The notes below the pieces were generated by a model. That model worked only from the letters and a program-made list of their open reading frames with translations. It was not told the origin of the DNA and did no database searches. Positions 1-4,556 of a DNA stretch of 5,411 bases are shown piece by piece. The DNA is from Verrucomicrobiales bacterium (GTDB lineage: Bacteria; Verrucomicrobiota; Verrucomicrobiia; Limisphaerales; UBA1100): NCBI GenBank assembly GCA_002724615.1, contig PBPF01000092.1, positions 1-5,411 of the forward strand, in the 5' to 3' direction. Numbering within the stretch: position 1 is the first letter of the stretch; the number at the start of each line of letters is the position of its first letter. The position numbers were made by a program, and so were the translations under genes.

Positions 1-289
1 CGGCGGCAGTGGCCGGCGTAAACTTTGCGTGGTGGACTGGGACGGTGACGGGGCTCTCGACGTACTGGCCAATAGCCCCAACGCCGAACTCTGGAAAAAC
101 GTCGGCTCTCGAGAAGGCATGACCCGCCTCATCAACCAAGGCACCCTCTTCAAACGCAACATCTCCAGCCACACCACAAGCCCCACAGTGGTCGACTGGA
201 ACGGCGACAACATCCCCGACCTGCTAGTCGGTGCTGAGGATGGATTCTTGTATTACGGGCGTAATCCGCAGGCTACAAAAAAGCGATAG
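1..289 (+). CDS. VCBS/FG-GAP repeat protein, C-terminal end (5' partial)
   Basis: The reading frame is open from base 2 to a TAG stop at 287-289, giving 95 residues with no start in the window, so the gene begins upstream. Two Asp-rich loops are visible: DWDGDGALD at residues 12-20 and DWNGDNIPD at residues 65-73. Each is preceded by a short beta strand (KLCVV and SPTVV) and followed by a hydrophobic one (VLAN and LLVG). This is the VCBS/FG-GAP pattern, in which the Asp/Asn loop binds calcium and the repeats form beta-propeller blades. The ending GAEDGFLYYGRNP followed by a basic tail looks like the natural end of such a protein. These proteins are usually exported and act in surface binding or as modules next to enzymes. 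The substrate and any N-terminal enzymatic domain cannot be known from here. The second loop lacks the final Gly (N70) but keeps the Asp positions. Confidence 0.85.
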   Translation, partial: GGSGRRKLCVVDWDGDGALDVLANSPNAELWKNVGSREGMTRLINQGTLFKRNISSHTTSPTVVDWNGDNIPDLLVGAEDGFLYYGRNPQATKKR

Positions 290-305
290 GTTTCTGAAAG
301 GGTTA

Positions 306-1298
306 CTACTCGATCGTAGCTTCAAATTCCGCATGGGCATTCGCGATGGCTGCTAGTTCGGTTTCGCTTAGTTGCCAGTCGCCGGCTTGGGCGGTCTCTG
401 TGATTTGACCGGGGCGGCGGGCGCCGACGATGGCGCTGGTGACTTCGGGGCGACGGAGGGTCCAGGCAATAGCCAGCTGGCCAATGGTATGGTCACTGTC
501 GGCGGCAATGGAGTCAAGGGCGGCGAGGAATTCTAGAAATGGCTCGCGGCGTGGCGGGTGGATGTTGGCGGCGACTGGGTGGTCAGGCTTGTGGCGGCGC
601 CAGTCGGTGTCGGGCAGGGCATCGATCCACTCAGCGTTGGTTTTGTTGGTGAGCAGGCCGCTTTCCATGGGGCTGTAGCCGACGATGCCGCAGTTGTTCT
701 CGCGGCACCATTCGAGCTGGCCTTCGGTTTCTATCTGGCGGTTGAGCAGGCTGTAGCGGGGTTGCAGGCTGGTGACAGGGCCGAGGGCAGCGGCACGGTT
801 GAGGTGATCGACGTGGTAGTTACAGACGGCGGGCCAGCGAATTTTGCCTTGTTGTTTTAAATCGAGCAGGGTGGACCAGGCTTCTTCAACTTTTTCTTCG
901 GGCTCGGGCCAGTGGATTTGGTAGAGGTCGATGCAGTCGACTTGAAGGCGTTTCAAGGATCCCTCAACTTCCTCCAGAATTTTTTCGCGGTTGGCGTCGC
1001 GGTATGGGAACCGGACTTCATTGGGTAACACGCCGCATTTGGTGGCGAGAATGACATCGCTGCCGCTCCATTCCTTGACGGCGCGTCCCACTATTTCCTC
1101 GGACTTCCCGAAGCCGTAGGCGTGAGCAGTGTCGATCCAGTTGATGCCGGCATCGAGGGCTTCGTGAATGGCGGTGATAGAGTCGGTGTCGTCCTGTGGT
1201 CCCCAGCCCATGCCCCAGTCATCGCCACCGATGGCCCAAGCGCCGAGTCCGATGGAGGTGAGTTGGAGGTCGGAGTTGCCGAGGGTGCGCGTCTGCAT
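306..1298 (-). CDS. Aldo/keto reductase family oxidoreductase
   Basis: This is a 330-residue protein of normal length for a single-domain (alpha/beta)8 NADPH-dependent aldo/keto reductase. The catalytic tetrad is visible: D56 and Y61 in WIDTAHAYG, K87 in ATKCG, and H129 in YQIHW. The cofactor region near the C-terminus, VGARRPGQITET (291-302), matches the family's phosphate-binding segment. The family reduces aldehydes and ketones in the cytoplasm; the substrate here cannot be told from sequence. It resembles the broad YajO/YghZ-like or 'general stress' bacterial branch, but I cannot assign a named gene. One oddity is the stretch after GKIR, which reads WPAVCNY where family members usually have xIGVSN(F/Y). 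ATG at 1298 is the only usable start, since an in-frame TGA lies 12 codons upstream with no ATG, GTG or TTG between. No clear Shine-Dalgarno precedes it; a promoter lies only 8 bp upstream. The gene converges on the VCBS gene with 16 bp between stops. Confidence 0.95.
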   Translation of the reverse strand: MQTRTLGNSDLQLTSIGLGAWAIGGDDWGMGWGPQDDTDSITAIHEALDAGINWIDTAHAYGFGKSEEIVGRAVKEWSGSDVILATKCGVLPNEVRFPYRDANREKILEEVEGSLKRLQVDCIDLYQIHWPEPEEKVEEAWSTLLDLKQQGKIRWPAVCNYHVDHLNRAAALGPVTSLQPRYSLLNRQIETEGQLEWCRENNCGIVGYSPMESGLLTNKTNAEWIDALPDTDWRRHKPDHPVAANIHPPRREPFLEFLAALDSIAADSDHTIGQLAIAWTLRRPEVTSAIVGARRPGQITETAQAGDWQLSETELAAIANAHAEFEATIE

Positions 1299-1323
1299 GG
1301 GTCCGGTTTTTAGGGTGCGCGTC
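1282..1323. repeat. 12-bp direct repeat, two copies 30 bp apart
   Basis: AGGGTGCGCGTC occurs at 1282-1293 and again at 1312-1323. The first copy lies in codons 2-6 of the aldo/keto reductase gene (minus strand, encoding T-R-T-L). The second lies across the spacer and first base of the candidate -10 box. Because 30 is a multiple of 3, both copies read TRTL in the same frame, so a short local duplication is a simple explanation. A role as paired regulator sites is possible but unsupported. Confidence 0.5.
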
Positions 1324-1335
1324 AGGAATTTTCAA
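1307..1335 (-). promoter_or_regulatory. Candidate sigma70-type promoter of the aldo/keto reductase gene
   Basis: On the minus strand, TTGAAA (1335-1330) and TAAAAA (1312-1307) are separated by 17 bp, close to the TTGACA/TATAAT consensus. The -10 box ends 8 bp before the ATG at 1298. A transcript starting at A1302 or A1298 would have almost no leader, which fits the absence of a ribosome binding site. The call rests on pattern match only. Confidence 0.45.
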
Positions 1336-1412
1336 TCCCGGATAGGTCTTTGGTGGTATTCATCGACAAGCGTTATGTGCCCAAGTGTAAAGGGCTGCGG
1401 GCACAGGGTAAT

Positions 1413-1434
1413 GATCTCCTGGCTTTAGGAGGTC
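1413..1434 (-). other. Stem-loop at the 3' end of the HNH gene
   Basis: GATCTCCT (1413-1420) pairs with AGGAGGTC (1427-1434) around a 6-nt loop, giving an 8-bp stem with one G-T wobble. It overlaps the TGA stop of the HNH gene (1435-1433). In the minus-strand transcript no U-run follows, so this is not a standard intrinsic terminator. It could protect the mRNA 3' end or be chance. Confidence 0.35.
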
Positions 1435-2056
1435 AGGCGGGGTCTTCGCCGAGCTCGACGTTCCAGTAGGCGGTGTCGATAAAGTGTTTCCAGCTATCGT
1501 GGGCCTTGAGGCCGAATGTTACCTGCACAAATGGGCGCCACTTGGGGCGCTTCGGCTGGCGGATGAGGCGCATGCCGGCTTCACGAGGGGTGCGGTGGCC
1601 TTTGCGGGTGTTGCAGCGAATACAGCTGCAGACGATGTTCTCCCAAGTGGTGGGGCCACCCTGGTTTTTGGGGATGACATGGTCGAGATTCAGCTCGGAA
1701 CGATCCAACCGACGGTTGCAGTATTGGCAGGTGTTCTGGTCGCGCTCAAAGATATTATGCCGTGTGAATTTTACTTCTTTGCGCGGTAAGCGGTCGTAAA
1801 CCTTTAACAGGATCACGCGCGGAACGCGTACCCGGAAGGTCACGGTGCCGATGGAGTCATCGCTGCTCGGCTCGTCACGGGAGAAGTCGGTCCACTCGCC
1901 GAAATTGAATGTGCGGAAGTCGTTGCCGCCGCCACTGAAGACGACCTGAGCGTGGCCGGTGAACAGCAGACTCATGGCGCGGCGTACGGTGCAGACGTTC
2001 ACCGCTTGCCAGAGGCGGTTGAGCACGAGCACGGGCTGGTTCAGCATGCCGTTCAT
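1433..2056 (-). CDS. HNH endonuclease, stand-alone CxxC-type
   Basis: This is a 207-residue protein from ATG 2056. The N-terminal half opens with NQPVLVLNRLWQAVNV and RRAMSLLFTGHAQVV, a conserved lead-in seen in this chromosomal HNH family, whose own function is unknown. The nuclease half (about 98-165) has NIFERDQNTCQYC with zinc-binding C110/C113, LDHVIP with the D125-H126 catalytic pair, WEN with N140, and a second zinc pair C145/C148 in CIRCN. This beta-beta-alpha-metal fold cuts DNA using a divalent metal. No methylase, restriction subunit, intron or toxin partner lies next to it, so its role (repair, DNA processing or other) is open. A GTG at 2086 in the same frame would add ten residues, but it falls between the -35 and -10 boxes of a strong candidate promoter. 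ATG 2056 has AGGT 7 nt upstream, so I prefer it. The gene diverges from the coiled-coil gene. Confidence 0.9.
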   Translation of the reverse strand: MNGMLNQPVLVLNRLWQAVNVCTVRRAMSLLFTGHAQVVFSGGGNDFRTFNFGEWTDFSRDEPSSDDSIGTVTFRVRVPRVILLKVYDRLPRKEVKFTRHNIFERDQNTCQYCNRRLDRSELNLDHVIPKNQGGPTTWENIVCSCIRCNTRKGHRTPREAGMRLIRQPKRPKWRPFVQVTFGLKAHDSWKHFIDTAYWNVELGEDPA

Positions 2057-2072
2057 TTGTTGACCTGAAAAA

Positions 2073-2102
2073 ATCGTAGTGTGCACGTGGCATGGGTGTC
2101 AA
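2073..2102 (-). promoter_or_regulatory. Candidate sigma70-type promoter of the HNH gene
   Basis: On the minus strand a perfect TTGACA (2102-2097) is followed after 18 bp by TACGAT (2078-2073). The expected start point is near A2066, which would give a leader of about 10 nt beginning at the AGGT ribosome-binding sequence (2066-2063) ahead of ATG 2056. If right, this excludes the in-frame GTG at 2086 as the start codon. Confidence 0.55.
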
Positions 2103-2182
2103 TGCGGCAGGGTGTGGCTCGGGTTATTCACATGGAGGGGTTTCCCATTGAATTTTGTACCGGCAAGCGGCAGCATGCGGGC

Positions 2183-3055
2183 ATGAGGAGGTTGGGAGCT
2201 GCCTTATGGGTGGCGTTGTCATTACCGGTGTGCGCGGCGGAGCTGGCTTCGGACGCGTATGTGCGTGCGTTTGACCTTTTAAGGCAGGGTGACCAACAGG
2301 CGTTGGTGGATCCCCTGCTGGCGTTGGAAAGTTACCTGAAGGCGGAGCAGGGCTTGGCGCGCCTGCAGCAGAATTACCCCAACTGGAACTCGAAGACCGT
2401 GGCCGAGCAATTGGGGCGAGTGCAGGCAAAGATTGAACCGTTGAAGCGTAAGTTTGGAATTCCGCAGCCAGATGTCGCGGAGACGGATCGCACGCCTCGA
2501 CCAGTGTTAAACGCGGTGGAATTCAACCGGCGATTGGAGCAATTGCGAGCGGAACAGAAACGTCGCGATGAGGAGTTTCGCATGAAGGTGGTGGCTCTGG
2601 AGAAAAGCGAGGAGGGACTGAAGGAACGACTGAAAGAAGCTATCGGGGCGCGCGGCCGCGAGTTGGACCCGGGCGAACTGGCTAAGGCTGAGGAACGCAA
2701 CCGCAAGCTGAATGCCGAACTGGCGTACCTTCAGGCGCACTTTGCCCGCGGGAAAGAGTATCTGCAGCAGATGAAAACTGTGCTGGATGCGGAGCGTAAA
2801 AACAATGTAGCGCTGCAAAAGCAACTGGCGGAGCAGGCGGAGGGTAAGGCGCTTGAGCAGGTGCGCAAAGAGAACCAGCAATTGCTCCAGCGCATCAAGG
2901 ACTTGAGTGGCAAGGCACAGACGGCGGGCGACGTGGAAGACCTTCGACGCCAGGTCCAGTTGCTGCAGCGGCAACTGGCGGCACAGACTGCGCGGGCCAA
3001 TCAGCTGGCCGAGGACAAGCGTAAGCTGGAGCGGCTTTTAAACGAGGCTCCTTGA
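2183..3055 (+). CDS. Secreted TPR-like and coiled-coil protein of unknown function
   Basis: This is a 290-residue protein from ATG 2183. The start is chosen because it yields a clean signal peptide: MRRLG, then a hydrophobic stretch ALWVALSLPV, then a cleavage region CAA before ELASD (about residue 18-19). The Cys is not in a proper lipobox, so ordinary signal-peptidase export is more likely than a lipoprotein. In-frame starts at 2081, 2102 and 2132 would put more than 15 unneeded residues before the signal. Residues 23-91 are a helical TPR-like unit ending in QQNYPNWN and VAEQLGRVQAKIEPL, a form that recurs in secreted proteins of Verrucomicrobiota-like bacteria. Residues 110-290 are almost wholly charged heptad-like coiled coil, rich in E, K, Q, R and L. 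Function is unknown; a periplasmic scaffold or oligomer is plausible. The gene stops 15 bp before rsmD, and the two are probably cotranscribed. No good ribosome binding site is seen. Confidence 0.8.
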   Translation: MRRLGAALWVALSLPVCAAELASDAYVRAFDLLRQGDQQALVDPLLALESYLKAEQGLARLQQNYPNWNSKTVAEQLGRVQAKIEPLKRKFGIPQPDVAETDRTPRPVLNAVEFNRRLEQLRAEQKRRDEEFRMKVVALEKSEEGLKERLKEAIGARGRELDPGELAKAEERNRKLNAELAYLQAHFARGKEYLQQMKTVLDAERKNNVALQKQLAEQAEGKALEQVRKENQQLLQRIKDLSGKAQTAGDVEDLRRQVQLLQRQLAAQTARANQLAEDKRKLERLLNEAP

Positions 3056-3070
3056 GCAGGGGACGGGCCG

Positions 3071-3628
3071 ATGCGGATTACCGGCGGACAATGGGCGGGC
3101 CGGACGCTGGCGGTGCCGCCGGGCCAAGGGGTGCGGCCTACGCCGGACAAGGTGCGGCAGGCGATTTTCAACAGTCTCGGGGAATGGATTCAGGGATGTA
3201 CGGTCCTCGAGTTGTTTGCTGGCAGCGGGGCGCTGAGCTTGGAGTGTCTGAGCCGTGGAGCGGAGTCTGCGGTGTGCGTGGAGAAAAGCAGTCGGCACGC
3301 GGGTTATCTTCGGCGCAACATCCGGGCATTGGGTGCCAACGTTGAGGTGCGCTTGGGAGATGCGTTCAAGGCTGGCAGGCAAATGACTATTAACTTTGAC
3401 TTGATCTTGGCCGATCCCCCGTATGGCGCCAAGACTGCGGGCCAGCGTTCACAAAGTGACGCGCAACAGCTGCTGGACGACAACGAGTTGCCGCTGCTAT
3501 TGAATACGGAAGGACGGTTGTTGTTGGGGCATGCGCGTCGGGATGAGGTGGAGATCCCGTCGCCTTGGCGCGAGTTGAAAACGCTAAAGCACGGCGATAA
3601 CTGGATTCGCATGCTGGGGTTGGATTGA
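3071..3628 (+). CDS. rsmD: 16S rRNA (guanine(966)-N(2))-methyltransferase RsmD
   Basis: This 185-residue protein has the usual length for RsmD. It opens with MRITGGQWAGRTLAVP and VRPTPDKVRQAIFNSL, the typical N-terminal signature. Then come the S-adenosylmethionine-binding motif I, LELFAGSGALSLE (46-58), and the N6/N2-methylase motif DPPY (115-118) after NFDLILA. RsmD methylates N2 of G966 in 16S rRNA within the assembling 30S subunit in the cytoplasm. The ATG is preceded by AGGGGA (3058-3063) with a 7-nt spacer, a good ribosome binding site, and starts 15 bp after the coiled-coil gene. In many bacteria rsmD is followed by coaD; here it instead runs head-on into the metallopeptidase gene, with only 3 bp between stop codons. 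Confidence 0.97.
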   Translation: MRITGGQWAGRTLAVPPGQGVRPTPDKVRQAIFNSLGEWIQGCTVLELFAGSGALSLECLSRGAESAVCVEKSSRHAGYLRRNIRALGANVEVRLGDAFKAGRQMTINFDLILADPPYGAKTAGQRSQSDAQQLLDDNELPLLLNTEGRLLLGHARRDEVEIPSPWRELKTLKHGDNWIRMLGLD

Positions 3629-3639
3629 AGATTAATCCA
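3621..3639. other. Stem-loop spanning the convergent rsmD and metallopeptidase stops
   Basis: TGGATT (3621-3626) and AATCCA (3634-3639) are perfect inverted repeats around a 7-nt loop. The rsmD stop TGA (3626-3628) and the metallopeptidase stop TAA (3634-3632 on the minus strand) both lie inside the structure. A hairpin would form in transcripts from either side, which suits a shared two-way 3' end. There is no U-run on either strand, so a classical rho-independent terminator is not supported. Confidence 0.4.
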
Positions 3640-4012
3640 GCTTGCGCTCGGCAAGATCTTCTTCATCGAACCCGAAGTAGTGGCCCAACTCATGAAGGTA
3701 GGTGACTTGGACTTCATTGAGAAAAATCTCCTCGTCGCCTTCCGCAAAGTCCCAGAGATTTTCAAGGAACAGGATGATCTGGTTAGGCACGGGATGGTTG
3801 CTGGGCAGGTCGTTTAATGCCTCTCCGCAGAAGAGGCCTAGCGTGTCAGTCGTGATTTCGTCCTCAGCCATCTCGGCCGTGGGCCGGGGTTCATAAGTGA
3901 CGGGCAGCGACTGGGCGGGGTCGCGAAGTTTGTCTGGCAGCGCGGCAACGGTGGTTCGCACCTCGGCTTGGGCGAGATCAAGCAACTGCGCAAACGCGGG
4001 TCGTTCCGGCAC
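3632..4012 (-). CDS. Zincin-like metallopeptidase family protein (PF06262/DUF1025 type)
   Basis: This is a small 126-residue protein. Near the C-terminus it has HELGH (107-111) followed by YFGFDEEDL. This is the HExxH zinc motif with a downstream Gly and an acidic residue (D116 or E117) that probably supplies the third ligand. Before it, NQIILFLENLWDF and the E-rich EVQVTYLHELGHYFG agree with the short cytoplasmic minimal-zincin family. Members have a metalloprotease fold; natural substrates are largely unknown. The start is GTG at 4012, with GAGGG (4026-4022) 9 nt upstream; there is no earlier start before the mntR stop and the next ATG would cut off much of the fold. It begins 5 bp after mntR on the same strand and its ribosome binding site lies inside the end of mntR, so translation is probably coupled. 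A link to metal supply is only suggested by this pairing. Confidence 0.88.
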   Translation of the reverse strand: MPERPAFAQLLDLAQAEVRTTVAALPDKLRDPAQSLPVTYEPRPTAEMAEDEITTDTLGLFCGEALNDLPSNHPVPNQIILFLENLWDFAEGDEEIFLNEVQVTYLHELGHYFGFDEEDLAERKLD

Positions 4013-4017
4013 GGGGT

Positions 4018-4494
4018 TTAGCCCTCGCCATTGCGAGCGGGGCGGGTGGCTTGAAATTGTTTCAGTGCGTCGGGGTTGTCTTTAAAGAACGTGGTGAGGT
4101 CGGCCAGGGTGCGGAGGGTTTCAGGGCTGAGGTGGTGCTCAATGCCCTCGATGTCGCGGGCTTGGGTCTCGTCGTCGAGGTCGAAAAGAGTGAAGAAACC
4201 GGCGAGTACATTATGGCGGTCGCGGATTCGCACGGCTACTGCGCGGCCCTCGTCAGTGAGAGTGATGGCGCGGTATTTCTCGTAGCGCAGATAGCCGCCA
4301 TCGGCGAGTTTTTGCACCATGCTGGTGACGCTGGGCTGGCCAACGCCGAGAGTTTGGGCAATGTCGGCAACGTGCGCTGTGCCTTTCGTCTCAATGAGCT
4401 CGTGGATACGTTCAAGATAATCCTCCGCGCTTTGGCTTGGTTTTCCGGGCACAGCGTGAGGGTAGGTCAGGTGACTGGGAGTGGCAACGTGCAT
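4018..4494 (-). CDS. mntR: MntR-like manganese-dependent transcriptional regulator (DtxR family)
   Basis: This 158-residue protein aligns by eye with Bacillus subtilis MntR over most of its length, after an N-terminal extension of about 17 residues. The winged helix-turn-helix spans about 38-80: HVADIAQTLGV, then the recognition helix QPSVTSMVQKL, then the wing YLRYEKYRAITLT. All six MntR manganese ligands are present at matching places: D25 and E28 (AEDYLERI), H94 (DRHNVL), and E116, E119 and H120 (DIEGIEHHLS). There is no SH3-like third domain, as expected for MntR rather than DtxR/IdeR. Such proteins bind DNA when Mn(II) is plentiful and shut off uptake genes such as mntH or mntABC, or switch on efflux. 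No transporter of those types is in the window. The ATG at 4494 has only a weak ribosome binding site. The gene leads the metallopeptidase gene and diverges from the pentapeptide-repeat gene. The symbol is assigned by ligand set, not by tested function. Confidence 0.9.
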   Translation of the reverse strand: MHVATPSHLTYPHAVPGKPSQSAEDYLERIHELIETKGTAHVADIAQTLGVGQPSVTSMVQKLADGGYLRYEKYRAITLTDEGRAVAVRIRDRHNVLAGFFTLFDLDDETQARDIEGIEHHLSPETLRTLADLTTFFKDNPDALKQFQATRPARNGEG

Positions 4495-4556
4495 TTTACT
4501 TGAGAACGAGGGCGGGTGGGCTTAGTTTAACTTGAAAGGGACGCAAGCGTCCGCAC
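4495..4556. promoter_or_regulatory. Divergent mntR / pentapeptide gene control region with palindrome
   Basis: The 62 bp between the two start codons must hold the signals for both genes. At 4524-4532 is the perfect odd palindrome AGTTTAACT, preceded by TT; the string TTAGTTTA resembles a DtxR-type half site (TTAGGTTA). Weak promoter candidates overlap it: TTGAGA (4500-4505) with TAGTTT (4523-4528) on the plus strand, and TAAACT (4532-4527) as a minus-strand -10 box. A metal regulator binding here could affect both genes. The operator identity is a guess. Confidence 0.35.
4539..4552 (+). repeat. 14-bp inverted repeat just before the pentapeptide gene start
   Basis: GGACGC (4539-4544) and GCGTCC (4547-4552) are perfect inverted repeats separated by AA, ending 4 bp before the ATG at 4557. 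The only Shine-Dalgarno-like run, AAAGGGA (4535-4541), runs into the left arm and is too far from the ATG in linear spacing. RNA folding could either bring it closer or hide it. The same palindrome could instead be a protein site or a dispersed intergenic repeat. Confidence 0.5.

Noticed and set aside
306..319. CTAC/GTAG hairpin at the convergent end of the VCBS and aldo/keto reductase genes
   Set aside because: The stem is only 4 bp, lies in coding sequence, and has no U-run.
1377..1404. GTGCCC/GGGCAC inverted repeat between the HNH and aldo/keto reductase genes
   Set aside because: Arms are only 6 bp with a 16-nt loop and no U-run, which is weak for a terminator or operator.
2081..2182. 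Longer start (GTG 2081, ATG 2102 or ATG 2132) for the coiled-coil protein
   Set aside because: The added residues would precede a standard signal peptide that begins at 2183, and the region is needed for the divergent promoters.
2186..2191. AGGAGG as a perfect Shine-Dalgarno
   Set aside because: It encodes the Arg-Arg of the signal peptide; the ATG 15 bp downstream (2206) is out of frame with the gene.
2507..2974. A 155-codon minus-strand open frame opposite the coiled-coil gene
   Set aside because: Its Leu/Gln-rich composition is the mirror of the Glu/Lys/Gln/Leu coiled-coil codons; no start signal or recognisable domain.
3304..3765. A 153-codon minus-strand frame across rsmD and the metallopeptidase end
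   Set aside because: It crosses two well-supported genes in other frames and its product is Ser/Arg-rich low-quality sequence.
4051..4503. A 150-codon plus-strand open frame opposite mntR
   Set aside because: It is antisense to a clear MntR-type gene, has no family motif, and long antisense frames are expected in GC-rich coding DNA.
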